A DNA stretch of 64,000 nucleotides from Acidobacteriota bacterium (GCA_026708265.1 JAPOVI010000047.1:1-64000); one strand, 5' to 3'; shown: positions 1 through 11,527, counted from the first letter of the stretch. Notes: generated by a model from the sequence alone, not told the origin. Made by a program: numbers and translations.

Positions 1-1
1 C

Positions 2-1195
2 TTGGGCGGGAGGGCCGTCGGGGTGGGCCAGCAGCCGAAGTACCTCAACTCCCCGGAAACGCCGCTCTACGCCAAGGGCCGGACGCTCTACGGCCTGCAC
101 CTGACGAAGCAGGCCGTCCGCCGGCTCGGCTACGCGGTCATGGTCGAGGGCTACTTCGACCTCGCCCAGCTCGTGCAGGGAGGAATCGAGCCCGTCGTCG
201 CCACCTGCGGGACGGCGCTGTCGGCGTTGCAGGCGCGACTGCTGCAGCGCTTCGCTTCCAAGGTCATCGTCAGCTTCGATCCGGACGCCCCGGGACAGGA
301 GGCTGCCATCCGCTCCCGCGAGATCCTCGTGGCGCAGGCGCTGGAGGTCAACGTCGCCAACCTCCCGCCGGGCGAGGCCCCCGACGCCTGCGTCCGCAAC
401 CGGGGCGCGACGGCCTTTGCCGCCACCCTGAAGGAGTCGCAGCCGTATCTGGAGTTCGCCCTCGAGCGTGCGGCGGCCGGTCGCGACTTCACGCGCGACC
501 AGCCGCGGCGGGCGTTCCTGTCCGAGATGCTGACTCTGGCCGCCCGCCTTCCCGACCCGGCGGCCCGCCACCAATTCGCCGATCGGCTCGCGCAACGAGC
601 CCGCGTACCGGAAGAAGTCCTCCGGGCGGAGATTCGGAAGGCGGCGGTCGCACGGCGCACGACCGCGCCGGCGGCCATCGAGGACGTCCTCCACGGCGAG
701 ACCGCGGAGGCGGAGGCCGCGCGCGTCGAGGAGCGCGCCCCGGCGATGCTCCAGGCGGAGAAGGCCCTCCTCTGGGCCCTCGTCCGCGAACCCGCGGCGG
801 CGCTGGTCGCTCTGGGCGAGATCGAGCCCCCGGACATCCACGGCTTGCGCACCGCCCCGATTCTCGAGGTGGCGCTCTCGCTCGCGGGCGTTCCGCCCGC
901 CGCCGTGCCCGACACGCTGGTCGAGCGCCTCGATCCGGAGGAGGCCGCGCTGGTGCGGACCATCGCCGCAGAGCCCGCGGCGCCGGCGACGAACGCCGGC
1001 GCCTGCTGGATCACGCTCCGGCAGCGGCGCTACCGGCAGGAGCTGGCGCTCCTGCGGGACGAGATCGAGCGCCGCCCCACCGAGACCGATGAGCTGTTGC
1101 GGCGCAAGCAGGAGCTGCACAGGCGGGTGCGCGAGCTCGACGAGCTGGACGCCGGCGTCGCCCAGGAGCTTGCGCCGCAGGACCCGGGCGCCTGA
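2..1195 (+). CDS. dnaG: DNA primase, 3' part (5' end outside window)
   Basis: DnaG makes RNA primers at the replication fork. The window opens inside the gene: the first visible residues match the region just before the TOPRIM fold ([13 protein letters not shown]), so the zinc-finger domain and most of the RNA-polymerase domain lie upstream. TOPRIM motifs are clear: VEGYFD at visible residues 48-53 supplies the catalytic Glu and SFDPDAPG at 91-98 the DxD metal ligands. The rest is a helical, Arg/Glu/Ala-rich tail that corresponds to the helicase-binding domain. The gene ends 35 bp before rpoD in the same direction, the conserved macromolecular-synthesis arrangement. The TTG read as first codon is only the frame edge, not a start. 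Confidence 0.93.
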   Translation: MGGRAVGVGQQPKYLNSPETPLYAKGRTLYGLHLTKQAVRRLGYAVMVEGYFDLAQLVQGGIEPVVATCGTALSALQARLLQRFASKVIVSFDPDAPGQEAAIRSREILVAQALEVNVANLPPGEAPDACVRNRGATAFAATLKESQPYLEFALERAAAGRDFTRDQPRRAFLSEMLTLAARLPDPAARHQFADRLAQRARVPEEVLRAEIRKAAVARRTTAPAAIEDVLHGETAEAEAARVEERAPAMLQAEKALLWALVREPAAALVALGEIEPPDIHGLRTAPILEVALSLAGVPPAAVPDTLVERLDPEEAALVRTIAAEPAAPATNAGACWITLRQRRYRQELALLRDEIERRPTETDELLRRKQELHRRVRELDELDAGVAQELAPQDPGA

Positions 1196-1230
1196 CGAAC
1201 GCGAGCGGTTCGGGCGGTGAGGAGCGACGC

Positions 1231-3057
<1,827 letters not shown>

Positions 3058-3074
3058 CCTTGGGGGCGCCACCA

Positions 3075-3150
3075 GGGCCCATAGCTCAGCGGTCAGAGCC
3101 GCCGGCTCATAACCGGTCTGTCCCAGGTTCGAATCCTGGTGGGCCCACCA
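3075..3150 (+). tRNA. tRNA with CAU anticodon, probably tRNA-Ile2
   Basis: The cloverleaf folds fully. The acceptor stem is GGGCCCA/TGGGCCC, the D stem GCTC/GAGC, the anticodon stem GCCGG/CCGGT with loop CTCATAA (anticodon CAT), and the T arm CCAGG-TTCGAAT-CCTGG. The CCA end is encoded. CAU is shared by elongator Met and by Ile2, whose C34 is converted to lysidine. The D loop has the shorter form (AGCGGTCA) found in tRNA-Ile2 such as E. coli ileX, which also neighbours rpoD, so Ile2 is favoured. The sequence alone does not settle it. Confidence 0.92.
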
Positions 3151-3163
3151 CTACCCTCCGGGA

Positions 3164-3225
3164 GTCGGGTCCGTTCCGCGGAGCCGACCCCCGGCACGTT
3201 CGGGGCCGCCCGGGAGGCGGCCCCG
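3164..3225 (+). terminator. Two tandem GC-rich hairpins after the tRNA
   Basis: Hairpin 1 pairs 3164-3173 with 3179-3188 (10 bp, one mismatch, 5-nt loop). Hairpin 2 pairs 3201-3210 with 3216-3225 (10 perfect bp, loop CGGGA). Neither is followed by a T run, so they may act as processing or weak termination structures for the dnaG-rpoD-tRNA transcript rather than as classical intrinsic terminators. Confidence 0.45.
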
Positions 3226-3262
3226 CCCCGGGACCAACCGGGGAATCCTCCCTCTGCTGACG

Positions 3263-3997
3263 ATGCTCCCCGAACTCGAGCGCCTGATTCGCCTCCAGCG
3301 GCTCGAGACCGCCACCGCGGAGGCGCAGCAGGCGATCGAGGGCCTACCGGCGGAGAGCGCGGCGCTCGACGCCCGGCTCGCGGCGCTCGCCGCGGAGGTG
3401 GACGGCGCCAGAAGCCGGGTCGCCGACCACCGTACCGCCCGCCAGGAAGCGGAGAACGCCCTCGCGCAGGTCCAGACGCGGCTGGCGCGCTACAAGGACC
3501 AGCTCATGGCGGTCAAGACCAACAAGGAGTATCGCGCCATGCAGGCCGAGATCGCGACCGCGGAGGCCGAAGTGGCGAGGCTCGAGGATCAGGTGCTGGA
3601 GCAGATGCTCCAGGCGGACGAGCTGACCACCGCCGTCGCCGCTGCCGAGCGGACCGAGAGCGACGAACGGTCCGTCGTCGAGGCGGAACGGGAGGCCCTG
3701 GAGGAACGCCAGCGGAAGCTCCTGGCGCAGGTCGAGCGGCACGCCGGGGAGCGCGCGGCACTGGTCGACGAGCTCCCTGCCCACCTGTCGGCGCTGTTCG
3801 ACACCCTGACCCGCGGGCGCAAGGGGCTCGCCGTAGCGGAGGCCCGGGACGGACGGTGCATGTCGTGCCGGGTCCGGCTGCGCCCGCAGCTGTACAACGA
3901 CATCCGCCTGAACCGGAACCTGATCCAGTGCGAGAGCTGCCAGCGCATCCTCTATCACCCGTCGGAGCCGGGCGCGACGACCGGGCAACCGTCATGA
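3263..3997 (+). CDS. Coiled-coil protein with C-terminal C4 zinc ribbon
   Basis: The product is 244 aa. Residues 1 to about 190 are almost continuous heptad-like Glu/Ala/Arg/Leu sequence, read as a long coiled-coil hairpin, broken by the conserved turn KTNKEYRAMQAEI near residue 90. The C-terminus has two CxxC pairs (CMSC and CESC) flanking the segment RPQLYNDIRLN, a C4 zinc ribbon. This architecture is the widespread DUF164/CT398-like family; its biochemical role is not established. The stop overlaps the acpS start by 4 nt (ATGA), so the two are probably co-translated. Confidence 0.8.
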   Translation: MLPELERLIRLQRLETATAEAQQAIEGLPAESAALDARLAALAAEVDGARSRVADHRTARQEAENALAQVQTRLARYKDQLMAVKTNKEYRAMQAEIATAEAEVARLEDQVLEQMLQADELTTAVAAAERTESDERSVVEAEREALEERQRKLLAQVERHAGERAALVDELPAHLSALFDTLTRGRKGLAVAEARDGRCMSCRVRLRPQLYNDIRLNRNLIQCESCQRILYHPSEPGATTGQPS

Positions 3998-4413
3998 GCC
4001 TCCCGGCGTCGGCCGGCGAGGAGCGCCTGCTCGGCATCGGCATCGACATGGAGGACGTCGAGCGGATCGACGCATTGCTGCAGCGGTACGGGGAGAGATT
4101 TCTCGGACGGGTGTTCACGGAACGGGAGGCCGCGTACTGCCGCCGGCGCCGTTTCCCGGCCCAGCACCTCGCCGGGCGCTTCTCGGTCAAGGAGGCCGCG
4201 ATGAAGGCCCTTGGCACGGGCCACTCGCGCGGCGTCCTGTGGCGCGACGTGGAGGTCGTGCGACGGCACGGTCCCCCGCAACTGGAGCTCCACGGAGGGG
4301 CGCGGCGCCACTTCGATCGTCTCGGCGCAAGCCGAGCGCTCGTATCCATCACGCACACGCCGCGCCTGGCCATGGCGCAGGTCGTGCTGCTCGGCCCGCA
4401 CCGGCGCCCCTGA
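3994..4413 (+). CDS. acpS: Holo-[acyl-carrier-protein] synthase
   Basis: AcpS transfers 4'-phosphopantetheine from CoA to the serine of acyl carrier protein, activating fatty-acid synthesis. At 139 aa it has family length. GIGIDMEDVERI near residues 14-25 carries the Mg-binding Asp (D18), and RFSVKEAAMKALGTG carries the second metal-binding Glu. The C-terminal SITHTPRLAMAQV strand is also typical. The ATG overlaps the upstream stop. The gene is convergent with ftsZ across only 35 bp with no strong hairpin. Confidence 0.92.
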   Translation: MSLPASAGEERLLGIGIDMEDVERIDALLQRYGERFLGRVFTEREAAYCRRRRFPAQHLAGRFSVKEAAMKALGTGHSRGVLWRDVEVVRRHGPPQLELHGGARRHFDRLGASRALVSITHTPRLAMAQVVLLGPHRRP

Positions 4414-4448
4414 CGGCGCCCGCGGCGCACCTTCGAGCCCTGCGCCCC

Positions 4449-5702
4449 TCAGCGCAGGAAGGCGGGCATCGCCGCATCCTCCATTTCGTCGCCGGCCGTC
4501 GCGTCCGGGTCGGTCTCGGCAACGGGCTCGGAGCGCTCGGGCGCAGGCAGATCGAGCGGCAGCCGCCGGGAGATCTCGACTTCTCCGGCCCCGTCTCCGG
4601 CGGCAGCCGCCGCCGCGGCAGCGGGAGGTTCCTCCTGCCAGCGCACGTAGTGCTCCAGATCGACGGGGGTCTCGGCCGCCGGCCGCGGTCCCGTTTCGAA
4701 TCCCGTGGCGATGACCGTGATCTTGATCTGCCCCTCCATCCCCGGATCGACTACCGCGCCGAAGATGATGTTGGCCTCCTCGTGCGCCGTCGAGCGGATG
4801 ATCGACGTGGCCTCGTTGACCTCGTGCAGCGACAGATCGGAGCCGCCGGTGACGTTGACGATCACGCCGCGCGCGCCCTCGACCGACGCGTCCTCGAGGA
4901 GCGGGCTCGACGTCGCCCGGTGCGCGGCTTCCACGCAGCGATTCTCCCCGTCTCCGTAGCCGGTCCCCATGATCGCCATTCCCATGCGGGCCATGATGGC
5001 GGTGACGTCGGCGAAATCGAGGTTGATGAGCCCCGGTACCGTGATCAGGTCCGAAATCCCCTGCACGGCCTGGTGGAGCACGTCGTCGGCGAGGGCGAAC
5101 GCATCGGTCAGGCTCGTGGTCGTGTCGATGGTGGTGAGGATGCGCTCGTTGGGAATCACGATGACGGTGTCCACGCTCTCGCGCAGCGCGTCGAGCCCGG
5201 CCTCCGCCTGGGCGATCCGCCGCTTGCCCTCGAACGCGAACGGCTTGGTGACGACGGCGATCGTCAGCGCGTTCAGCTCGCTGGCGAGGCTGGCGACGAC
5301 CGGCGCCGCGCCGGTCCCGGTTCCGCCGCCCAGGCCGGCCGCCACGAACACCATGTCGGCGCCGTCGAGGGCCTGAATGAGCTGTTCGGTGTCGTCCAGG
5401 GCTGCCTTGCGGCCGATGGCGGGGTCCGCACCCGCACCGAGCCCCTTCGTCAGGCGTTCGCCAATCTGCAGCCGGACCGGCGCCTCGTTGAGGTGGAGCG
5501 CCTGGGCATCGGTGTTGACGACGACGAAGTCGACGCCGCCCAGCGACGAGGCCACCATGCGGTTGACGGCGTTGCTCCCACCTCCGCCGACCCCCACGAC
5601 CTTGATGCGCGCCCCCGGGCGCCGCTCCTCGTGCAGCGTGAGGCGCAGGCCCCGCCCTTCGATCGCGTCGGTCTCGCCCTTGAGCTCCCCGGGTCCGCTC
5701 AT
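4449..5702 (-). CDS. ftsZ: Cell division GTPase FtsZ
   Basis: FtsZ polymerises into the cytokinetic Z ring. The 417-aa protein has the N-terminal nucleotide motif [15 protein letters not shown], the tubulin signature [10 protein letters not shown] near residues 124-133, and the T7 synergy loop [11 protein letters not shown] near 224, which completes the active site of the neighbouring subunit. A GTPase core of about 325 residues is followed by an Ala/Glu-rich linker and a short hydrophobic end (AAMPAFLR), the likely FtsA/SepF-binding tail. It is the last gene of the cluster, 24 bp after ftsA. Confidence 0.97.
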   Translation of the reverse strand: MSGPGELKGETDAIEGRGLRLTLHEERRPGARIKVVGVGGGGSNAVNRMVASSLGGVDFVVVNTDAQALHLNEAPVRLQIGERLTKGLGAGADPAIGRKAALDDTEQLIQALDGADMVFVAAGLGGGTGTGAAPVVASLASELNALTIAVVTKPFAFEGKRRIAQAEAGLDALRESVDTVIVIPNERILTTIDTTTSLTDAFALADDVLHQAVQGISDLITVPGLINLDFADVTAIMARMGMAIMGTGYGDGENRCVEAAHRATSSPLLEDASVEGARGVIVNVTGGSDLSLHEVNEATSIIRSTAHEEANIIFGAVVDPGMEGQIKITVIATGFETGPRPAAETPVDLEHYVRWQEEPPAAAAAAAAGDGAGEVEISRRLPLDLPAPERSEPVAETDPDATAGDEMEDAAMPAFLR

Positions 5703-5726
5703 GCTCGCACCTCCCAGTGGCGCCGC

Positions 5727-6947
5727 TCAGAAATATCGCTTGACGACCGCCTGCAGCCGATTCAGCCAGCCGTTCGGGATCGGCTCGTCGTTCGACTTCA
5801 CCTGCCGGTGGGCGTACATCACCAACCCCACCGCCGTTGCGTAGGCCGGGTTCCTCACGTGGTCCGCCAGTCCGCCGACCCCCGTCGGGCAGCCTCGCCG
5901 GATGGGCAGATCGAAGATCTGCTCCGCGATCTCCGGCATCCCCTCCAGGATCGCCCCACCCCCGGTCAGCACGATGCCGGCGTGGATCGCGCTCTCGTAC
6001 CCCGCGCCGCACACCTCGTCCCACAACCGATGGAAGATCTCCTCGGCGCGCGGTTGCAGGATGTCGGCAAGCCTCCGGCGCGACATCGTGCGCGGCCGGC
6101 GTCCCCCGACGCTCGCCACCTCGATCGTCTGGTCCTCGTCGACCAGCGCCGCAAGGGCGCATCCGTCCCGCCGCTTGGTCATCTCGGCATCCGGGATCGG
6201 CGTCCGCAGCCCGACGGCGATGTCATTGGTGAAGTGATCGCCGCCGAGCGCGACGAAGCCGGTGTGCCAGAGGCTCCCCCGCTCGTAGACCACGAAGTCG
6301 GTCGTCCCTCCGCCGACGTCCACGAGCAGCACGCCGAGGTCCTTCTCGTCCGGGGTGAGGACCGACTCCGCCGCGGCGAGCTGCTCCAGCGTGGTGTCGA
6401 CGACGGCGACCCCGGCGCGGTTGACGCACGCCACGATGTTGTGCGACGCCGTCACGCTCCCGGTCACGATGTGCGCGTTGACCTCGATGCTGGCCCCGCT
6501 CATCCCGATGGGCGCCCCGATGCCGTCCTGGTCGTCGACCACGAACTCCTGCGGCAGCACGTGGAGGATCTCGCGCCCGGGATCCAGGGGCACGGCCTGC
6601 GCCGCCGCGATGGCCCGGTCCACGTCCGCCCGCGTGATGACGCGGCTCTTGCCGGCGACGGCGACCACGCCCCGGCTGTTGAAGGCGTCCGCCTGGCCGC
6701 CGGAGAGGCCGAGATGCACGGAGTCGATGTCGACCCCCGCCATGAGCTCGGCTTCCTTGATCGCCCCCTTGATGGAGCGGACGGCGGCCTCGAGATCGAC
6801 CACGACGCCCCGGCGGATCCCCTTGGCGTCCGTCTTGCCGACCCCCACGACGTCGAGGCTGCCATCCTCCATGGCCTCCCCCACGATCGCTGCGATCTGC
6901 GAGGTGCCGACGTCGAGCCCGACGACGTAACGCTCAGTACGCGCCAC
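5727..6947 (-). CDS. ftsA: Cell division protein FtsA (actin-like)
   Basis: FtsA is the actin-fold ATPase that tethers FtsZ to the membrane. The N-terminal phosphate loop GLDVGTSQIAAIVG, the later VDVGGGTTDFVV and the C-terminal GVVLTGGGA-type loop (seen as IVLTGGGAILEGM) are all present. The tail ends in a hydrophobic/basic helix (WLNRLQAVVKRYF), a membrane-targeting amphipathic helix. I chose GTG at 6947 because GGAGG stands 5 nt upstream and the protein then starts MARTERYVVGLDVG, as in the family. An in-frame GTG at 6986 overlaps the ftsQ stop (GTGA) and would add 13 residues. Confidence 0.94.
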   Translation of the reverse strand: MARTERYVVGLDVGTSQIAAIVGEAMEDGSLDVVGVGKTDAKGIRRGVVVDLEAAVRSIKGAIKEAELMAGVDIDSVHLGLSGGQADAFNSRGVVAVAGKSRVITRADVDRAIAAAQAVPLDPGREILHVLPQEFVVDDQDGIGAPIGMSGASIEVNAHIVTGSVTASHNIVACVNRAGVAVVDTTLEQLAAAESVLTPDEKDLGVLLVDVGGGTTDFVVYERGSLWHTGFVALGGDHFTNDIAVGLRTPIPDAEMTKRRDGCALAALVDEDQTIEVASVGGRRPRTMSRRRLADILQPRAEEIFHRLWDEVCGAGYESAIHAGIVLTGGGAILEGMPEIAEQIFDLPIRRGCPTGVGGLADHVRNPAYATAVGLVMYAHRQVKSNDEPIPNGWLNRLQAVVKRYF

Positions 6948-6982
6948 ACTCCCCTCCGCTAGCCCACCGCTCCTCCGCCACG

Positions 6983-7828
6983 TCACGATGCACGCCGACC
7001 TCGCTGCCCCGTACCCGCTCCGGACGGGCGAACGTAGATGCGCCGCCCGAACCGGAGATCGACGGCATCGATGTCCGAAACATGGGCGCGCAGGGTCGGA
7101 GCCACATCGAGGTAGATGTTGAGTCGCTCGACGAACCGCTCGGCGCCGAGATGGATGCGGGCCGGGTCCCCGTTCAGGAGGACCACCGCATCCTCCGCGT
7201 CCCGCACGTCGATCTGCGAGATGCGCGCCGCGAGATCCTCGTGTTCGGACACCTGCCGGATCAGGCGCGCGGCCAGGGCGGCACGACGCCGATCGACCTC
7301 CTCCATCTCCTCCCTGGCGCCGCCCCGCCCCTCCAGACCGTCGATGATCGCCAGCCCGAGCTCGGAGAAGCGGGGTCCGTAATCGTCGAGCAGCACGCCG
7401 TCGCGGTCGACCAGGTACAGGCGGCGACCGACGCGGGCGATGCCAACCGGTGTCCGCTCCCTCACCCGGACCTCGACCGTCGAGGGCAGCACCCGGCGCA
7501 GGTGCACGTCCGCGATCCAGGGCAGGGACCGCAGGCCGGCGCGGGCCGCGTCGAGGTCCAGGGCCAGGATGTGCTGCCCCCGGAACGGCTCCGCGGCGCT
7601 CCGCACCTCACCCTCGGATACCCAGCGGGCTCCGGTCACGACGATCGTCGACACCCGGAGCAGGGGCGCCTGCTGCAGGGCGCCTGCCGCCCAGTACGCC
7701 GCCGGCACTCCCACCGGCGCCGCGAGCAGCGCTCCGAGAGCCAATCGCCGCCAGCCGGCCAGGCGTCGCTTGCGCGCCATCTTGCGCGGCGCCGACGGGC
7801 GGCGATCGCGGGGCCGCGAAGCGGTCAC
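6983..7828 (-). CDS. ftsQ: Cell division protein FtsQ
   Basis: FtsQ is the bitopic scaffold linking early and late divisome proteins. The 281-aa product has a basic cytoplasmic N-terminus (residues 1-28), one membrane helix at about 29-50, a POTRA domain (about 57-125) and the FtsQ/DivIB beta domain, including WIADVHLRRVLPSTVEVRV and the loop around YLVDRDGVLL. The start is GTG at 7828, which overlaps the murC stop in GTGA. ftsQ directly follows murC; murB and ddl, which often intervene, are absent. Confidence 0.9.
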   Translation of the reverse strand: MTASRPRDRRPSAPRKMARKRRLAGWRRLALGALLAAPVGVPAAYWAAGALQQAPLLRVSTIVVTGARWVSEGEVRSAAEPFRGQHILALDLDAARAGLRSLPWIADVHLRRVLPSTVEVRVRERTPVGIARVGRRLYLVDRDGVLLDDYGPRFSELGLAIIDGLEGRGGAREEMEEVDRRRAALAARLIRQVSEHEDLAARISQIDVRDAEDAVVLLNGDPARIHLGAERFVERLNIYLDVAPTLRAHVSDIDAVDLRFGRRIYVRPSGAGTGQRGRRAS

Positions 7829-9216
7829 GACGCCCGCTCCTCGAGAGACCGCAGGATGCGAGGTGCGATCGTCCCCACCGTGCCCGCGCCCAGGGTTAGC
7901 ACGACGTCGCCCGGACGTGCCGTCCCGACCGCGGCGACCGCGGCGGCGTCGAGCGTTCCGACGCAATGGACCGGAATCGGCGACACCGCTCGGATGGCGG
8001 CGGCGATGGCCCCGCTGGTTGCGCCGGCGACGGGGGATTCTCCGGCCGCGTAGACCTCGGTCAGGATCACGGCGTCCGCGAGCGCCAGCGCCGGCCCGAA
8101 CCGCTCGCGCAGCCGGAGCGTCCGCGTGTAGCGATGGGGCTGGAAGACGACGATCACGCGTCCCGAAGCGCCGAGGCGCGCCGTCTCGATGGCCGCGGCA
8201 ACTTCCGTCGGATGGTGGCCGTAGTCGTCGACGACCCGCACGCCGCCGGCCTCGCCGTGGCGCTCGAAACGGCGCTCGGCTCCCTCGAAGCGGGCCAGCG
8301 CCGCCGCTGCGCGGGCCGGTGGCAACCCCAGCCGCGCCGCGACGGTCAGCGCGGCCAGCGCGTTCTGCAGGTTGTGCCGCCCCGGCACGCGGAGTGCGAG
8401 CTCGACCTCCGCGGGCGCCGGGCCGCAGCGCACGGCGACGCGGCAGCGCGACCCGGCCGCGCCGAGCGTGACCTCGAGCGCGCGCACCGCGGCCGACGGC
8501 TCGTCGATGCCGTAGGCGAGGAGGGGAGCGGGCGCGGCGCGCAGCAGGCGGCGCAGACGCGCATCGTCCGCGCAGGCGACGACGCACCCCGCGGCCGGCA
8601 CGCGCGCCGCGAACGCCGCGAACGCCTCCTCGAGCTCGGCGATGCCGCCATAGGCGTCGAGGTGCTCGTCGTCGATGCTCGTGAGCACGGCGACCTCGGG
8701 CGCGAGGTGCAGGAACGATCGATCGCTCTCGTCGGCCTCCACCACCATCCACGGACCCTTTCCGACGCGCGCGTTCCCCCCCAGGGCGCGCACGCGGCCG
8801 CCGATCACCGCCGTGGGATCGCCGCCGGCGTCCTCGAGCGCGAGCGCGATCATCGACGTCGTGGTGGTCTTGCCGTGCGACCCCGCCACCGCGACCGTGC
8901 GACGGGAAGCCGCGAGCTCTGCGAGCAGGGCCCCCCGGCCGACTACGGGGATGGCGCGCCGCGCCGCCTCCTCGAGCTCCGGATTGTCGGCCGGCACCGC
9001 GGACGAGACGATCAGGAGGTCGGCGGGGCCGACCTGCCCGGCGGCATGGCCCACGTGAACCTCCGCGCCGGCCGCGCGCAGCCGGTCCAGCACCGCCGAG
9101 CGCGCGGCGTCGGAACCGCTCACCTCCAGGCCGCGGTCGAGCAGGATCTCCGCGATGGCGCTCATCCCTGCCCCGCCGATCCCCACCATGTGGACACGCC
9201 TGACCCCTTCACGCAC
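7825..9216 (-). CDS. murC: UDP-N-acetylmuramate-L-alanine ligase
   Basis: MurC adds L-Ala to UDP-MurNAc, the first step of stem-peptide assembly in the cytoplasm. The 463-aa protein starts with the Rossmann motif MVGIGGAGMSAIAE and has the Mur-ligase P-loop GSHGKTTTTSMIALAL near residue 113. It also has the central motif HNLQNALAALTVA and the C-terminal DDYGHHPTEV, where Mur ligases bind substrate. It starts at a GTG 15 nt after the murG stop and is coupled to ftsQ by a GTGA overlap. Confidence 0.96.
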   Translation of the reverse strand: MREGVRRVHMVGIGGAGMSAIAEILLDRGLEVSGSDAARSAVLDRLRAAGAEVHVGHAAGQVGPADLLIVSSAVPADNPELEEAARRAIPVVGRGALLAELAASRRTVAVAGSHGKTTTTSMIALALEDAGGDPTAVIGGRVRALGGNARVGKGPWMVVEADESDRSFLHLAPEVAVLTSIDDEHLDAYGGIAELEEAFAAFAARVPAAGCVVACADDARLRRLLRAAPAPLLAYGIDEPSAAVRALEVTLGAAGSRCRVAVRCGPAPAEVELALRVPGRHNLQNALAALTVAARLGLPPARAAAALARFEGAERRFERHGEAGGVRVVDDYGHHPTEVAAAIETARLGASGRVIVVFQPHRYTRTLRLRERFGPALALADAVILTEVYAAGESPVAGATSGAIAAAIRAVSPIPVHCVGTLDAAAVAAVGTARPGDVVLTLGAGTVGTIAPRILRSLEERAS

Positions 9217-9231
9217 CGGCCTTCCAGGCCC

Positions 9232-10347
9232 TCATTCGCGGTCGCCGCCCGCGGGCGGCAGCCCCGCCAACCGCTCGATACGATCGACGACCCTGCGCGC
9301 CGCGTCCGGCCGGGCGAGGCGACGGGCCGCCTCCGCCATCGCCTCGCGCCGGCCCGCGTCGCCGAGCAGGGCCAGGAGCCGCGGCGCGAGGTACGCCCCC
9401 AGCGCCGCCTCCTCGACGACTTCCGCGGCCCCGGCGGCCGCGAACACGGCCGCATTGCGCCGCTGGTGATCGTTCGCGGCCCGCGGAAGCGGCACGATCA
9501 GCGCCGGCCGGCCGGACGCCGCCACCTCCGCGAGCGTGGTCGCCCCCGCCCGGCAGACCACGGCGTCGGCCGCCCGCATGTCGTCCGCCACCGTATCGAG
9601 GAACGGCTCCACCCGGGCCGCCACCCCGGCCTGGCGATAGCCCTCGCGTACGGCCTCGCAGTCCCGCTCGCCCGTCTGGTGCGTGATCGCAATCCGCGGC
9701 CCGGCCGCCCCGAGCACGGGCGCCGCGCGCACCATCGCCTCGTTCAGCGGGTGCGCGCCCTGCGAGCCGCCGAGCACGAGCACCCGCAACCCGTCGCCGG
9801 ACGACGCAATCGGCGGCGCGAGGAACGTGTCGCGCACCGGGTTCCCGGCAACGAACGCCTTCGCGCCGAAGTAGTCGGCCGCCGCGTCGTACGAGACCGC
9901 CGCGGCGCGGACGACCGGCGCCAGCAGCCGGTTGGTGATGCCCGGCACCGCGTTCTGCTCCATGAGCATCGTCGGCCGGCCCCCGATGGCCGCCAGAAGC
10001 ACCACCGGGCCCGCGCTGTAGCCGCCGAGCCCGACGACGACGTCCGGCCGCGTCCGGCGCAGGACCGCCAGCGCGTCCACGACGGTGAGCGGCGCCAGCG
10101 CCGCGGCCCGCCCGATCGCCCCGAGCGACTTGCCCATCAATCCCATGCTGCGTATGCGCTCGAGAGCGAAACCCTCCCGGGCCAGGACCCGGTTCTCGAT
10201 GCCGCGCCCCGCGCCGACGAACACGATCCGCGCGTCGGGACGGCGCCGCATCAGCTCCCGCGCCACCGCGACGCCCGGGAACAGGTGCCCGCCGGTCCCT
10301 CCTCCCGCGAACACGACGCGCAGCGCCGGGTGCGATGCGCCGGTCAC
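9232..10347 (-). CDS. murG: UDP-GlcNAc:lipid I GlcNAc transferase MurG
   Basis: MurG is a GT-B glycosyltransferase that converts lipid I to lipid II on the inner membrane face. The 371-aa product has the N-terminal glycine loop GGGTGGH at residues 15-21, the second GGSQGA loop in the C-terminal half and the UDP-GlcNAc contact region CRAGATTLAEV. The frame stays open far upstream, but the GTG at 10347 overlaps the ftsW stop (GTGA) and gives the family length, so it is taken as the start. Confidence 0.95.
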   Translation of the reverse strand: MTGASHPALRVVFAGGGTGGHLFPGVAVARELMRRRPDARIVFVGAGRGIENRVLAREGFALERIRSMGLMGKSLGAIGRAAALAPLTVVDALAVLRRTRPDVVVGLGGYSAGPVVLLAAIGGRPTMLMEQNAVPGITNRLLAPVVRAAAVSYDAAADYFGAKAFVAGNPVRDTFLAPPIASSGDGLRVLVLGGSQGAHPLNEAMVRAAPVLGAAGPRIAITHQTGERDCEAVREGYRQAGVAARVEPFLDTVADDMRAADAVVCRAGATTLAEVAASGRPALIVPLPRAANDHQRRNAAVFAAAGAAEVVEEAALGAYLAPRLLALLGDAGRREAMAEAARRLARPDAARRVVDRIERLAGLPPAGGDRE

Positions 10348-11444
10348 GTTGCGGCCGACGCATGCTGCGAGACGTTGAGCAGCACCGCCATCCCGAGCAG
10401 GCTCGTCATCAGCGACGATCCGCCGAAGCTGACGAACGGCAGCGGCAGGCCCGTGGTCGGCATCAGGCTGAGCACGACGCTCATGTTCATGAACGCCTGC
10501 ACGGCCAGCATCGCGGTGATGCCGAACGCGAGCAGCGACCCGAACGGATCCGGCGCGTTCCGCGTCACCCGCAACCCGCGCCAGATGATCACGGCGAAGC
10601 AGAGCAGGACGGCCGTGGCGCCGATCAGGCCGGTCTCCTCCGCAATCACCGCGTAGATGAAGTCGGTGTGGGGCTCCGGCAGAAAGAACAGCTTCTGCAC
10701 TCCGCCCATCACCCCGCGCCCGAACAGCCCGCCGGTGCCCACCGCTATCTGGGACTGCGCGAGCTGGAACCCGGAGTCGAGCGGATCGGCCCACGGATCG
10801 AGGAAGACGAACAGCCGGCGGCGACGGTACTCGGCGCTGGCCAGCACGGCTACCAGCGCCGGCAGGGCGACCAGGCAGATGCCGATGAAGTAGCGATAGC
10901 TCAACCCCGCCGCGAAGACCATGCCGCTCACGATCACGAGCAGGGTGAACGCCGTCCCGAAGTCGGGGCCGAGCAGGATCAGCCCGGCCACGCCGGCCGT
11001 TACGGCGGACAGCGGAAGCAGGGACCGCGCGAGGTCGTCGCCCTGCGCCATGCGCCGGTCGAGGAAGGCGGCCACGAAGAGGATGACGGCCAGCTTGGCG
11101 ATCTCCGAGGGCTGAACGCCGAACCCCGCAATGCCGAACCAGCGCCGGGTGCCGTTGATCGGCGGGCCGAAGAGCACCGCGATAAGGGCGGCCGCGGTGA
11201 CGCCGAGCACCGTCCAGACCACCACCGGCCGCTTCAGTCTCCGGTAGTCGATGCGCATCACCGCGACCAGCAGGCCGACGCCTATCGCCAGCCACGCGAG
11301 CTGCCGAAACAGGAAGAAGTACGGTTGGCCGAGCCGTTCGCCGGCGACGACGGCCGACGCGCTGTACACCATGACGAGACTCGAGAAGAGCAACGCCAGG
11401 GTGGCGAGGTACAGCGGCTTGTCCGATTTGAGTGTTCGCGCCAT
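10344..11444 (-). CDS. ftsW: Septal peptidoglycan polymerase FtsW (SEDS)
   Basis: FtsW is the SEDS glycosyltransferase that works with FtsI to polymerise septal peptidoglycan. The 366-aa protein has about ten membrane helices. It carries the conserved SEDS loop around PEPHTDFIYAVIAEETGLIG and the PFVSFGGSSL motif near the C-terminus. The ATG at 11444 lies about 195 bp after the murD stop, the only loose junction of the cluster, and that gap holds a long inverted repeat. Confidence 0.95.
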   Translation of the reverse strand: MARTLKSDKPLYLATLALLFSSLVMVYSASAVVAGERLGQPYFFLFRQLAWLAIGVGLLVAVMRIDYRRLKRPVVVWTVLGVTAAALIAVLFGPPINGTRRWFGIAGFGVQPSEIAKLAVILFVAAFLDRRMAQGDDLARSLLPLSAVTAGVAGLILLGPDFGTAFTLLVIVSGMVFAAGLSYRYFIGICLVALPALVAVLASAEYRRRRLFVFLDPWADPLDSGFQLAQSQIAVGTGGLFGRGVMGGVQKLFFLPEPHTDFIYAVIAEETGLIGATAVLLCFAVIIWRGLRVTRNAPDPFGSLLAFGITAMLAVQAFMNMSVVLSLMPTTGLPLPFVSFGGSSLMTSLLGMAVLLNVSQHASAAT

Positions 11445-11527
11445 ACTCGCGGCTCGCGGCGCGGCCCGGAGGCCACGCGGAAGATCCCGGCCGGTGGCGC
11501 GGTGCGCTCCCGGCGAGCCCGGCGGTT

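Noticed and set aside
3075..3150. The tRNA as attachment site of an integrated element
   Set aside because: No integrase follows and no second copy of the tRNA 3' end is visible downstream; the next genes are core genes.
6947..6986. GTG at 6986 as ftsA start (GTGA overlap with ftsQ)
   Set aside because: It would add 13 non-conserved residues; GTG 6947 has GGAGG at 5 nt and gives a family-like N-terminus. Kept as an alternative only.
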